Below, piece after piece: positions 7,666 to 16,846 of a stretch of DNA of 27,068 bases; the stretch's first letter is position 1; each line of letters starts with the position of its first letter. The DNA comes from Pilasporangium apinafurcum (lineage: Eukaryota > Oomycota > Peronosporomycetes > Pythiales > Pythiaceae), in the NCBI GenBank assembly GCA_001600495.1, contig BCKE01000029.1:263881-290948 (forward strand), in the 5' to 3' direction. The position numbers and the translations under genes are program-made. The notes under the pieces are model-generated. The model was not told where the DNA came from, searched no databases, and worked only from the letters and a program-made list of their open reading frames with translations.

Positions 7666-9270
7666 ATGGTGATGCAAACCTGGGCAGCGCTGGACTTCCT
7701 TGTCGATGCAGGCAATGATGCCAAAGTAGTGATGGTAAGTGGAGTTGTCCTCTCTGCACTATTACTTTGGCGACTGCTTCGCCATAATCTACCACTCAAA
7801 GATCAAGCCAAGAAGAAGACACTGTACCCTCCCGGAACGCTTCCGTTCTTTAAAAACACCTTTCAGGTTCTCCAGCACGCAACTGATCTCCGTGACTGGG
7901 AAGCGCTTGAATGTGAACGCGTTAGTGGACAAACATGGGCGTGGCAGATTGTTGGGAATCCGGTATGGATTGTCACAAGCACACCGGAACTGTTTGAAGA
8001 TATTTTACAGACACAGTTCCGGTTCTTTGGTAAGGGCGAATTCATGCGCGAGAAGATGGTCGACCTCTTCGGAGATGGTATCTTTGCTGTTGATGGGTCT
8101 ACATGGCTACGTCAGCGGAAAACAGCTAGTAATCTTTTTTCACAACGTTCGTTGCGTGATTATATGGCGTGCAGTGTCCAGGAACACATCACGACATTAC
8201 ACGGGATCTTGGACGAATATGCCACGAGTGGCGATAAAATCGACATGTTTAAGCTATTCAATCGGTTCACAATGGAAGTATTTGCGGAGATTGCGTTTGG
8301 TGTCCAGCTCGGATGTTTAGATATGAACAAGGACCATCCTTTCGAAACTGCGTTTGACCAAGCGCAGATGATCATCTCGCGGCGGTTCTTTCGGCCAGAT
8401 TTTGTCTGGAAAGTGCTGAAATGGTTTAATGTTGGCTCAGAAAAGACGTTGCGTGAGCATGTGCGTACTTTAAATGATGTGGTGTTTACAATCATCTCTA
8501 AGTCCTTGAAGGCACGAGAAAAGAAAGAGAACTTGCAGGTTCATAGTGGTAAACGAGGCGATTTGATCTCGCTCTTCTTGGACAACGTGAGCTACGATAG
8601 CGGCAAACCTGATGAAAGTTTTGATCCAGTCTTTCTGCGCGATATTGTCCTCAGCTTCTTGGCGGCAGGAAGAGATACTTCTGCGCAAGCACTCAGTTGG
8701 TTCTGCTACTGTTTGAGCCGAAGTCCAGATGTGGAGCATAAAATTCGCCAAGAACTCACTGAGAAACTTCCTGAACTTCGAAGTGGAGATATTGCATCGC
8801 CATCGATGGACCAAGTACAGTCACTCGTGTATTTAGAAGCTGCGTTGAAGGAAACATTACGTTTGTATCCGTCCGTACCTTCTAACTGCTACGAAGCACT
8901 AGTAGATACCGTGCTCTGTGATGGTACACACGTGACGAAAGGAACACTTGTGGGCTTTGCTGGGTACACTATGGGACGAATGACTCACGTATGGGGGCCA
9001 GATGCCAAGGAGTTCAAGCCGGAACGTTGGCTAGATCCCGTGTCAGGTAAGTTGCAGGCGGTGTCACCATACAAGTTTAGCGCGTTCCACGCTGGCCCGC
9101 GAATGTGTCTGGGCATGAATTTGGCCATGATGGAGATGAAAATCGTCGTTGCGAGTCTGCTAAGCAAGTATCATTTGACACCCACGGATCCCTCAAAGAA
9201 AGTCACGTACGCCATGTCATTGACAATTCCGATGAAGGATGGACTGGACATGACGGTCAGTCGTATATAG
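7666..9270 (+). CDS. Cytochrome P450, CYP86-clan fatty-acid hydroxylase-like
   Basis: 534 residues without introns, from the ATG at 7666. A second ATG two codons later is an equally possible start. A membrane anchor lies at about 20-36. Landmarks: WLRQRK (147-152), AGRDTS (334-339), ETLR (396-399), PERW (452-455) and FHAGPRMCLG (474-483) with heme cysteine 481. By eye roughly half or more of its residues match the P450 at 4524-6116 along the whole length, including shared stretches such as LFLDNVSYD. The two are recent to intermediate paralogues. A GTAAGT donor-like sequence at 7736 is read through because the frame continues as a good anchor helix. Substrate unknown; long-chain fatty-acid or alkane oxidation is the family-based guess. 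The gene sits between the two 323-bp direct repeats. Confidence 0.93.
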   Translation: MVMQTWAALDFLVDAGNDAKVVMVSGVVLSALLLWRLLRHNLPLKDQAKKKTLYPPGTLPFFKNTFQVLQHATDLRDWEALECERVSGQTWAWQIVGNPVWIVTSTPELFEDILQTQFRFFGKGEFMREKMVDLFGDGIFAVDGSTWLRQRKTASNLFSQRSLRDYMACSVQEHITTLHGILDEYATSGDKIDMFKLFNRFTMEVFAEIAFGVQLGCLDMNKDHPFETAFDQAQMIISRRFFRPDFVWKVLKWFNVGSEKTLREHVRTLNDVVFTIISKSLKAREKKENLQVHSGKRGDLISLFLDNVSYDSGKPDESFDPVFLRDIVLSFLAAGRDTSAQALSWFCYCLSRSPDVEHKIRQELTEKLPELRSGDIASPSMDQVQSLVYLEAALKETLRLYPSVPSNCYEALVDTVLCDGTHVTKGTLVGFAGYTMGRMTHVWGPDAKEFKPERWLDPVSGKLQAVSPYKFSAFHAGPRMCLGMNLAMMEMKIVVASLLSKYHLTPTDPSKKVTYAMSLTIPMKDGLDMTVSRI

Positions 9271-9516
9271 ATTAACCCATTGTCGCTAGCAAGGAATTAT
9301 AGCGATGAAAACGGACCGAAGGGATTTGTTTGCATTGAAAACTAAAGCTCACATTGGCGGTCAACCTCGAAGAGATCATATGGGATACGAAAGTACTTCA
9401 AGGAAGACCTTTGTTTTTTGTTCGAGCCCAACTCAACAAGAAAAACCAAGACTAGACAACCGCAGAATAGTTATCTCCGACACCGGACTCGATGAGTCTA
9501 GACGAATAGGTGTTCA

Positions 9517-9839
9517 TTCTTGAAAAAGATGTTTCTCGTATGATCTTTGTCTTCCTTTCCCACCGATACTACCATACCACGCTTTCTCGACAAGCACTTT
9601 GATTTTCCACACATTCGATCTTCTCAAACATGGACTGTCATCATTTTGCATCTATTCTTGAAAAGACGAGAGTTCATTGCAGAGATTTGGAAATAAATTT
9701 CTATCAATGTGGTTCTGTTCATTCTGAAAGAATAAGTTAAAGTGTATTGTAGAGATAGGCGAAATGGGATAGAAGTTAGTCTCTATTGTTCATCGATCCC
9801 ATCGATGGGATTTTGCCTCAGTCAAGAAAGGTTAAGTGT
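9517..9839 (+). repeat. 323-bp direct repeat, copy 2
   Basis: Near-identical partner of 7103-7425, starting about 250 bp after the P450 stop codon. It carries the same 16-bp palindrome at 9796-9811. The similarity ends abruptly after GGTTAAGTGT in both copies. Confidence 0.93.
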
Positions 9840-10174
9840 TTAGTTCGCATGTCCTTCTGACTGTATCACCTAGAGAAATCACATGAGCACTTGCTGACAT
9901 GGACGTGCATCTTCTGTTCGGGCGACGGAAGTTCTCAGAAATTGTTCGTGCTTGCCCCTCCAGTATGATAGTAAGGGGAGAGAATGGAGGGAGGAACGCA
10001 CAACCCCTCACTTGTCAATCACTTCGCTACTCGAAATAAGTAATTGCTTGCAGTTTCTGCTCTCTTCCCAGCATGGTCTGGTGATGATGGCCGTCTAAGA
10101 TTCGTTCGTTCTCATCTTCTCTGATACGAACCAAGTGGTTGCTACGTCTGGTGATATAGTGTCTACATTCTTGC
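9840..10174. other. Non-coding stretch before the P450 relic
   Basis: No intact frame or recognisable domain. If the downstream relic was once a full P450 gene, this stretch should hold its missing upstream part, but no clear P450 similarity is readable before about 10175. Confidence 0.4.
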
Positions 10175-10454
10175 GCTGAAAACAATACCAAAAATTTTGA
10201 ACCGGAGCGATGGATTGACTTCGCTGCAAGGGAACTTGCCTCCATCTCGCCTTACAAATACAGCGCCTTCTGCGCTGTATTTGTGCATATACTTGGATAT
10301 AACCTTGCCTATGACGGAGGTAAAGATTGTCATTGCGAGTTTGCTGAGCAAATATCACCTCATGCTTGTACCAAGACAGACGATCACCTATAAGATGTCG
10401 CTCACACTTTCGGTGAAGAACGACCGCAAAATGACATATGAACGGTTTTATTGA
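10175..10454 (+). pseudogene. P450 C-terminal relic, heme cysteine lost
   Basis: Frame 1 from 10175 reads AENNTKNFEPERWIDF, then SPYKYSAF, matching the meander and PERW region of both intact P450s. The heme loop is destroyed: the FHAGPRMCLG position reads FCAVFVHILG. After NLAYDGG the match shifts frame and continues as TEVKIVIASLLSKYH and the C-terminal strand (TYKMSLTLSVKN) up to the TGA at 10452-10454. The missing N-terminal 80 percent, the lost cysteine ligand and the frameshift all mark a dead gene. It is closest by eye to the P450 at 7666-9270 (shared ASLLSKYHL). Confidence 0.88.
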
Positions 10455-10565
10455 ACCGCTCTACATTCTAGTTGTAGCCTTGCGCTTTTTTATGGCGATT
10501 GTGCCAATAATTGCACCTTTATAGTGTTAGCTGTATATCTCACAGGATTTCTGACTTTTTCCTTG

Positions 10566-12494
10566 TCAGTTCACATCTCTCCGTAATGTGAGCTTACAAT
10601 TACAGCTCTTGATTACGGCCGTAGCGTTGACAAGATCATACGTGAACTCTAGCTGTGGGAGCTTCTGTTCCAGTTCCTGCTTGGCCGAAATCCATTTTCT
10701 CACAAATTGTTGTTCCCACATGATGGGCAAGTGATGAGTTGACGTTTCAATATGGAGCTGAAGTGAGAAACATGGGAGATTTCTGACCTCGTAGTCGGTT
10801 GTGAGAAGCTGCACCAAGTTGAGTAATAATTGATTGAATTTTGTCGGAACATTGACTTTCTTAGTACCTCGTCCACCGAGTGTCACTTGAACTCGTCTAT
10901 GTGGCTCATTCCTTGATCGACGATGAGCTATCAATGCCAAAAGTGCTTTTGCAGAGCAGTCTACACCGCCTAATTCTACGCTGTACAGCTTCTCGAGACA
11001 TGCGATAGCACTGATTCCTTCGTCTCCAAAGTTGTTGGTCTGGTCAAAACCATGCCGTTCGCTTGCCTCGGCGAGAACCAATCGCTCCAGGTTTGGACAT
11101 GCCACTGCTACTTGCCTTAAAAATTCATCTCCGAAAACCAAGTGGGTATCGTTGCCCAGTCGATCCGAGAAGAGCACGTTGAGCTCTTTGAGGTTGCGAC
11201 ATGCATAAAGGACTGATGTGACTCCTGAGATCGTACAAGTGAAGCTCACAGGCTGGCCCTCTCGATGTTCTTCCAGCAGATAATCTCTTTTCCAGAGTGC
11301 AGTGTTACCAGGTAACGTCAGTATCTGTATGTGTTTTTTTGGATTTGCCGCAAAAACTGCAAAGAATGCGTCAATGAATGGCATATAAAACCAATTCCAC
11401 TCCGAAAGTTGACTGCAGGACGCACAGAAAGCTGTCCATGCGTCCATCCATAAGGCCAGCACCTGTTCACTCGTCAATCGCCGCGACTGGATCACTGGAG
11501 CGAGTCTCAATCCTTCAATATACTCGATGGCTGGGCAGTGTTTGGCTACAAGATGCATAAATTCATTTGCATGTTCATGGGCATATAACTTGGGCATAAT
11601 CAGCCGTTGCAAGGACCAGTTTTGTAATGCTATTTTGATTGCCTCGAACACAGCGTTGAGATCTCGTCGCTGATAACCCAGGCAATCCTGTTGTGGCAAC
11701 ACAAGGACACGAAGTTGTTTGCAGTGAGTTGATGCGGCTATCAAAATGCCAGGTAACAAAGGAGATTCGAGCGGGAACTGCGATAAATCCAGCCGCTGTA
11801 GTCGACGGCAATGATTGAAGACAGAACTCCATTGCAAGCAATCCACTAGCGCTGCCTGATCAACGTCATCGCTTATCTGCCTAGTTCTCCATGCATTGTC
11901 CGATAGCTTCAGCTCACGCAGTTGTAGATCGTTCTTTGCGCGTAACACTTCAAGCAGTTGGGTGATTTCCGCCTCTAGCAACAGTTGCAGGTCTTCACGC
12001 TCAGATTTTTGTTGGATATTACTTTTTTGAATACCAACGCTCTCTTGTGTATCTTCAGCTTTCTCTTCTTCTCGAAGATACCGTGGTTGGGAGACCTTGC
12101 ACCTGAGTGTGTGGACCATGTAGTGTAGGTATTGCATCAACGCCGAAGAGCTGGCCGATACATTATTCTTCTGTATTACGTCATACTGACCGCGCACTAT
12201 TGTTTGTGCAGCTGTTCCTATATCAAACTCACTGGCATTCTCACCAGGAACAGCACGAAAAGTGAATGAAACACTCATAGCGCGATGATTTGCCACTACC
12301 ATCGCCATCCCGTTCGCCCATGACCGAGACACGGACGCGAGACATTGTAGTGTCCGTAAGTCGATGTCCGTTTTTCCTTTCGTGAGCAGATTAGCACTAA
12401 TGTTTTCGTAGGCGTAGTTCAACAGCTCTACCAGCACTATCAGTGGCAGTTCATCGATCCTTTCCATGCTCGTCCAATTCCAAATTGGCTCCAT
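10566..12494 (-). CDS. Leucine-rich-repeat protein with F-box-like N-terminus
   Basis: 642 residues, start at the first in-frame ATG (12494); the frame is open slightly upstream but only from a GTG. The N-terminus (about 10-60: IDELPLIVLVELLNYAYEN then LASVSRSWANGM) resembles an F-box helical pair. After a polar middle, irregular leucine-rich repeats are visible (LQRLDLSQFPL, LRVLVLPQQD, LQRLIMPKLY, LKELNVLFSD, LERLVLAEAS, YSVELGGVDC). This is the arrangement of F-box/LRR substrate adaptors of SCF ubiquitin ligases. That role is an inference: the F-box match is weak and unaided. No intron, signal peptide or membrane segment was seen. The 5' end faces the 12784 gene across 289 bp. Confidence 0.75.
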   Translation of the reverse strand: MEPIWNWTSMERIDELPLIVLVELLNYAYENISANLLTKGKTDIDLRTLQCLASVSRSWANGMAMVVANHRAMSVSFTFRAVPGENASEFDIGTAAQTIVRGQYDVIQKNNVSASSSALMQYLHYMVHTLRCKVSQPRYLREEEKAEDTQESVGIQKSNIQQKSEREDLQLLLEAEITQLLEVLRAKNDLQLRELKLSDNAWRTRQISDDVDQAALVDCLQWSSVFNHCRRLQRLDLSQFPLESPLLPGILIAASTHCKQLRVLVLPQQDCLGYQRRDLNAVFEAIKIALQNWSLQRLIMPKLYAHEHANEFMHLVAKHCPAIEYIEGLRLAPVIQSRRLTSEQVLALWMDAWTAFCASCSQLSEWNWFYMPFIDAFFAVFAANPKKHIQILTLPGNTALWKRDYLLEEHREGQPVSFTCTISGVTSVLYACRNLKELNVLFSDRLGNDTHLVFGDEFLRQVAVACPNLERLVLAEASERHGFDQTNNFGDEGISAIACLEKLYSVELGGVDCSAKALLALIAHRRSRNEPHRRVQVTLGGRGTKKVNVPTKFNQLLLNLVQLLTTDYEVRNLPCFSLQLHIETSTHHLPIMWEQQFVRKWISAKQELEQKLPQLEFTYDLVNATAVIKSCNCKLTLRRDVN

Positions 12495-12783
12495 TTTCTT
12501 CACATTTAAGTGTATAGGTATAGGGGAAGTGGACGGTCCAATTGAGTTGGACGGCTGTGATTGGTATACTCCTGAGCATAAAGTATAGGAAGTTATAATA
12601 TTAGTGAGTTTTTACTGTAAGTAGTGTACGCTCTTTGGAGAGTGGATCCGCTCATCCCAAGCAGGAACCGTTGGAGGAGCGGACACGAAGGAAACGCGAA
12701 GAGCTCCATTAGCAGCATCAGTGCAGTTGGAACGAAGTGACCCCATCCGACACCAATCCCGAGACACACTCACCTTCGTAAGG
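12495..12783. promoter_or_regulatory. Shared divergent promoter interval
   Basis: 289 bp separate the start codons of two divergently transcribed genes, so both promoters must lie here or overlap the genes. No defined motif was assigned. Confidence 0.45.
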
Positions 12784-13713
12784 ATGTCGAGCAGCTTCAA
12801 GCAAAAGAAGATGAAGACGCTAGCCACGCGGAAGAAGACGCGTAAACGCAAGATGCAACAGGGAATGACATACGAAGATGACTCCGGTCGACTTTTCCAG
12901 CCGCCAAGCAAACGTGATCCGCGATGGAAGAAACAAAATGCGGACCGCATTATTACCACCGTAGTTAAGGCGGCTAAGAAGCAGAAAACAATACACAAAC
13001 CCTTGGTGCTGAGACCAGCTGATGATGATGATGAAGATGAAGATGAAGAGAACGATGAGATTGAAATTGTCAGTCGCGAGCTAGAAGACAGTGATGATAA
13101 TGGTAATGGTGATGAGGATACTGCAGAAGAATCGGAAGCAGATGATGCAAGTGTAGAATCTGTAGCATCAATAAAGAAGACACCGATTCGTTTCTGTTCC
13201 TCAATAGAGGATAGTGCGGCACATGCAGCAGCGAAATACAAGGACATCCGCCGCGTGGACGGGCGACAAAAGGCAAAAGTACTGCTGATGGCGGACACGC
13301 AATCATTGTATAAGGCTATAAAGAAGTCACTTGGTGTCAAGGCTGAACCGGTAAAATCCAAGAGTCGATTCGGCGTGCGTTCCGAAAAGAAAAACGCGCT
13401 GGTGTTCCGACACATTGGCGCGCTGAAGACCCCGATGGAGCGTTTCAAGGATGCCAACAAGGACGTCTTGAAGGACTATAAGTGCGGAAAATTGCCTACG
13501 CTGCTCACGGAAGACACATCGTACTATCCATACTCAGATCTGTCGTTGCAGCATTTGATCTTCGTGGCCAAGAGCGCAGCGTCTGTGATCAACCTGGATC
13601 GATCGTTGCTAGACGAAATCACCTTGTATACCATTGTTGTCAATGAGAAAAATTCCATCTCGAAGGAAGACATGGTGAGTCTGGAGCAACTCTATGACAT
13701 CATAGATGGTTAG
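12784..13713 (+). CDS. Basic/acidic nuclear-type protein of unknown function
   Basis: 309 residues from the first ATG at 12784; the frame also runs 21 codons upstream without an ATG. The N-terminus is strongly basic (KQKKMKTLATRKKTRKRKMQ), like a nuclear or nucleolar localisation signal. A run of Asp/Glu at about 80-125 is encoded by GAT/GAA/GAG microsatellite-like DNA. The last 100 residues look folded and helical (YYPYSDLSLQHLIFVAKSAA, then a hydrophobic helix pair ending LYDIIDG). No known domain was recognised. A role in chromatin or ribosome biogenesis would fit the composition but is only a guess. A long Ser-rich frame on the opposite strand (12612-13460) is a by-product of the acidic codons. 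Confidence 0.8.
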   Translation: MSSSFKQKKMKTLATRKKTRKRKMQQGMTYEDDSGRLFQPPSKRDPRWKKQNADRIITTVVKAAKKQKTIHKPLVLRPADDDDEDEDEENDEIEIVSRELEDSDDNGNGDEDTAEESEADDASVESVASIKKTPIRFCSSIEDSAAHAAAKYKDIRRVDGRQKAKVLLMADTQSLYKAIKKSLGVKAEPVKSKSRFGVRSEKKNALVFRHIGALKTPMERFKDANKDVLKDYKCGKLPTLLTEDTSYYPYSDLSLQHLIFVAKSAASVINLDRSLLDEITLYTIVVNEKNSISKEDMVSLEQLYDIIDG

Positions 13714-14286
13714 GAAAAATTGCATACATTAGAGAAATTGCTGCGAATATTTGTAAGGTGTATGTCGCTGAAGTAGATTGGGTGGTGAAGCCACAACTGA
13801 GTGACAATTCATGCAAGAATTGCTATAAATCCATTGTTGGAATTTTTGGAGCGTGAATTTTGTTCGCGTTTATGAGTCTGAAGCTGGCGATGAGGATGGT
13901 GGTGCAGCTGATTGTGGTATTCGATATTTTTTGTCTGTGACAGCAAAAGACCTTACTTTAATGACCCTACCTAATTACTGATAGTGAGGAGATACTATAA
14001 TTTTGTCACTAAAGCCAAGTGTCCTTAATTTCGATATCTGTAATGAGATTATGATCTGATTTATTAGGTAGTCCACGTGATACATTCATCCAAAGCACAA
14101 AACACGGTGTAGTTTAGATCTCATTTACCAGAAGGAAGGGGTGGACGAACTATCCGAAAAGCCTCAAGATCCAAAGCAGGCAAGAAGGAAAAAGCTCAGG
14201 AGGCATTTTCATCCTCACACACTTCTTCCCCATCCACCAACCACTTTCTTCCACAGATAAAGAAGGAAAAGTAGAAGCAGCAGGCA
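13714..14286. other. Intergenic stretch, no gene seen
   Basis: 573 bp between two plus-strand genes. It should hold the 3' end of the first transcript and the promoter of the next. No repeat or RNA gene was recognised. TC-rich sequence precedes the start at 14287. Confidence 0.5.
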
Positions 14287-15561
14287 ATGGATGAAGGCAA
14301 TCTCGGTGCAGGTCCTGGTGATAGCAGCGGTGCCGCTTTCCTTGGACCAGGATCTTCTGCCTCTGCTGCGACGACTACACCAGAAGCTACATCTGTCCCA
14401 CCAGTGCATGTCATCCCCGCGCTCTGGTCGGAGCATCTGAGCACCACAGACTACGGTTTACTTATTGGTATTCCCATTGGATCGCTACTGGTCGTGCTCT
14501 TCGTGCTACGTGTGCTTTGGCGTCCCAAATCCGGTCCAAAGTTCCGCTTGCCGAAGCAGGTGCCGACATATGGCACGATCGGATCGGATGACCAAGGGGG
14601 ATACGAGTACGACGGCGACTCGAACGATCTCATTTACGCCGGCCAGGTCGCAGGCAGATACGATACACGGTGGACGCGCACATTTGATTTCATTTTTTTG
14701 GTGGGGATGTTCGTGTTTGCCGCTGTGTTGACGGCATTGACATGGATCTTTAAGCCAGAATTGTGGACAAACGGCACGTTTTGGTTCTTCCTCATCCCAA
14801 AAATCGTCGTCATGATGGCAGTATCGACACTTGGTGGCATCATTTGTCGATTCTTCTGCATTGTTGACGACCGTGGGTACGTGATCACAGAACGCAATTC
14901 CACGTTCAAAGTCAACTACACGCGCAAGTTCCAGCTGCTCGCGGCGTATTTAATTCCATTGCTGGTGAAACCGGATGAATCCTGCAATTGCAATGGACCC
15001 TTGGAGCTCGCGTGGGGAGATTTTGTGACGTTACTTGGATTCCTGGTACTGATCAAGCCCATCCGTGAACGATCGATCTTCTTCATGTTACAATTCAATT
15101 CACTGGATCGTCCGGAAGATCGACCGCATACGCTCAAGTGGATTGTAGCTGGTAATGTATTCCCAGGGCTATTCGTGTTGCTTTTCTTCCGTTGGCTGTT
15201 CGCGAGTACAACGCAGTCCGATCTTGTTTTTATTCTCATTTTCATCACGAGTATTGGCGATGGACTCGCAGAACCGGTAGGAATTGCATTTGGCAAACAC
15301 AAATACTCGACAAGCTCGTGTTTCTCGCGACGGAAGTATACACGTAGCTTCGAAGGCAGCGCCTGTGTGTTCCTCTCGGGCATGGTGTTCCCAGCACTAC
15401 AGTACTTTGACTTTGAAACACCCATGCAGCTCTGGCTCACGATGATCGTGCTTCCATTTGTCGCTGCCTACGCTGAAGCTACTGCGCCACATACAATGGA
15501 TGCCCCTGTGATCATGACCGCCACCGGGCTTGTGCTTTACATAATCATTCATATCTTTTAA
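14287..15561 (+). CDS. CTP-dependent polyprenol kinase-like membrane protein (dolichol/phytol kinase family)
   Basis: 424 residues, no intron, ATG at 14287. A Gly/Ser/Ala-rich N-terminus (1-50) precedes about nine hydrophobic segments (for example 56-78, 132-155, 163-190, 214-227, 244-258, 286-305, 312-322, 380-396, 408-424). Family evidence is in the C-terminal half: GDGLAEPVGIAFGKH (324-338), then RKYTRSFEGSACVFLSG (349-365) and AEATAPHTMDAP (396-407). These match the CTP-binding GDxxAxxVGxxFG, the K/R-S-xEGS motif and the late AE...D motif of SEC59/VTE5/farnesol-kinase relatives (PF01148-like). Known of the family: CTP-dependent phosphorylation of dolichol, phytol or farnesol in the ER or plastid membrane. 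The final DN pair of typical members is replaced by DA. Substrate uncertain; ER location is the default guess. Confidence 0.72.
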   Translation: MDEGNLGAGPGDSSGAAFLGPGSSASAATTTPEATSVPPVHVIPALWSEHLSTTDYGLLIGIPIGSLLVVLFVLRVLWRPKSGPKFRLPKQVPTYGTIGSDDQGGYEYDGDSNDLIYAGQVAGRYDTRWTRTFDFIFLVGMFVFAAVLTALTWIFKPELWTNGTFWFFLIPKIVVMMAVSTLGGIICRFFCIVDDRGYVITERNSTFKVNYTRKFQLLAAYLIPLLVKPDESCNCNGPLELAWGDFVTLLGFLVLIKPIRERSIFFMLQFNSLDRPEDRPHTLKWIVAGNVFPGLFVLLFFRWLFASTTQSDLVFILIFITSIGDGLAEPVGIAFGKHKYSTSSCFSRRKYTRSFEGSACVFLSGMVFPALQYFDFETPMQLWLTMIVLPFVAAYAEATAPHTMDAPVIMTATGLVLYIIIHIF

Positions 15562-15817
15562 CAGTCGACACGTTTGCATATGCGTTGGCTGCAATTTGGT
15601 CGTTCGTCGGCTTGCGTAATAATGCCTGTGCTTTACTTGAATGAGGAAAGAAAGAGTGAGAGTAGCTCGAAGAAACGAACGTCTAAATAATTGAGAAGAA
15701 AATACGCTTCGTCAGGATTTTGCCTCAAACATTGATACGTCTGTTCTGATTCCCAATACGTCTAATCACCGATTCAAACACCAAACGCCAAACGAATCCA
15801 TACCTTGCTTGTTCTTA

Positions 15818-16846
15818 TCAAATCACCGGGGCTGGTGGCTCATACGGTGGAATCCCCGATGGTTGAGAGTTGAAAATCTTCTTCCCGTCAATAAAACTGC
15901 GAATCTGCGCCATATGGGCGTCACTAAATTCAATATCTCGCTCATTATTGCTGTCTGTGTCTTGCAACCACGGGTGCTGCAACGCCAAGCCTGCGGGCGG
16001 TCGCTCGCGTGGGTTCGTTACAAGCAAGTATTCGATGAATTTGACTGCCTGTCGTGATACACTTGACGCCAAGGCTTGCGGGATTTCGTACACACCAGAG
16101 ATGATTTTGTCTTCAACCTGCGACATAAACTTGGCATCGAACGGATATCGACCAAAAAGCAGGACGTAGGTCACGATGCCGACCGCCCAGAGATCGATTT
16201 CAGGTCCATAGTGACTGTTTTTGCCAAACATCTCTGGTGCCATGTAGTGCGGTGTGCCGTTCATACCGGTCATCTCCGGTGCAAATTTTCGATGATGCGC
16301 CAGGCCAAAATCGATTAATACGATCCCATCTCTCAAATTATCGGTCTTACAAAGCAGATTTTCCACTTTCACATCGCGATGGGTGATGCCTCGGCTGTGT
16401 AAGTACTTGAGTACGTCGAGTAACTGGCGAATGACAAACACAATATCACGTTCCTTCAACTTAAATTCTGGATTCCGGCAAATCACCTCCAATATCTCGC
16501 CTCCCGCGGCACGTTCGGTCACAATCGCAAACCCGTTGCTATCCTCGAAAATCTCGATGAGTTTCACCGCATTGGCATGTTTCACCATCCCTAGAATTTC
16601 CATTTCCGCATTGAACGCATCTTGTCGATTCGGAGTGTTCAAGTACGCGTGGCGTACAAATTTCACGGCCATTTCGATGCCCTGCTTGCGCTTCTTAGCG
16701 AGAAACACTTGGCCAGTCTTGCCTTCGCCGAGTTGTTGCTGTAATTCATAGTGGTCTTCTAAGATGCGTTTGCGGCGGCTGAAGCGAGACGTTCCGGTCG
16801 ATGCGCTGCTCATATTGCGACGACGGCTCTTGCAACAACTGAACAT
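15818..16846 (-). CDS. Ser/Thr protein kinase, CAMK group
   Basis: 342 residues starting at the only upstream in-frame ATG (16846). The extreme N-terminus MFSCCKSRRR has two cysteines beside basic residues, suggesting palmitoyl membrane anchoring (inference). The kinase domain (about 33-294) is complete: glycine loop LGEGKTGQVFLA (39-50), AVKF with Lys62, alphaC Glu near 81, HRDVKVEN (156-163), DFG (179-181), GTPHYMAPE (197-205) and DLWAVGIVTYVLLFGRYPF (218-236). The last is the form usual in CaMK/DAPK/CDPK-like kinases. A short tail follows with SDAHMAQIRSFIDGKKI, possibly a regulatory helix. There are no EF-hands, so this is not a CDPK. The gene converges on the 14287 gene with 256 bp between the stops. 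Confidence 0.92.
   Translation of the reverse strand: MFSCCKSRRRNMSSASTGTSRFSRRKRILEDHYELQQQLGEGKTGQVFLAKKRKQGIEMAVKFVRHAYLNTPNRQDAFNAEMEILGMVKHANAVKLIEIFEDSNGFAIVTERAAGGEILEVICRNPEFKLKERDIVFVIRQLLDVLKYLHSRGITHRDVKVENLLCKTDNLRDGIVLIDFGLAHHRKFAPEMTGMNGTPHYMAPEMFGKNSHYGPEIDLWAVGIVTYVLLFGRYPFDAKFMSQVEDKIISGVYEIPQALASSVSRQAVKFIEYLLVTNPRERPPAGLALQHPWLQDTDSNNERDIEFSDAHMAQIRSFIDGKKIFNSQPSGIPPYEPPAPVI

Noticed and set aside
7736-7741. GTAAGT donor-like site in the second P450
   Set aside because: The frame continues through it as a good membrane anchor and the paralogous gene has no intron there, so splicing is not needed.
10027-10358. Minus-strand frames opposite the P450 relic
   Set aside because: The plus-strand reading aligns with the intact P450s; the antisense frames are shadows.
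12578-12592. 15-bp identity with repeat copies A and B (ATAAAGTATAGGAAG)
   Set aside because: It is too short and AT-rich; the match does not extend on either side, so it cannot be called another copy.
12612-13460. Long Ser-rich open frame (282 codons) on the minus strand
   Set aside because: It is antisense to the acidic/basic gene at 12784-13713. The Ser runs are the complement of GAT/GAA codons, and it has no recognisable domain.
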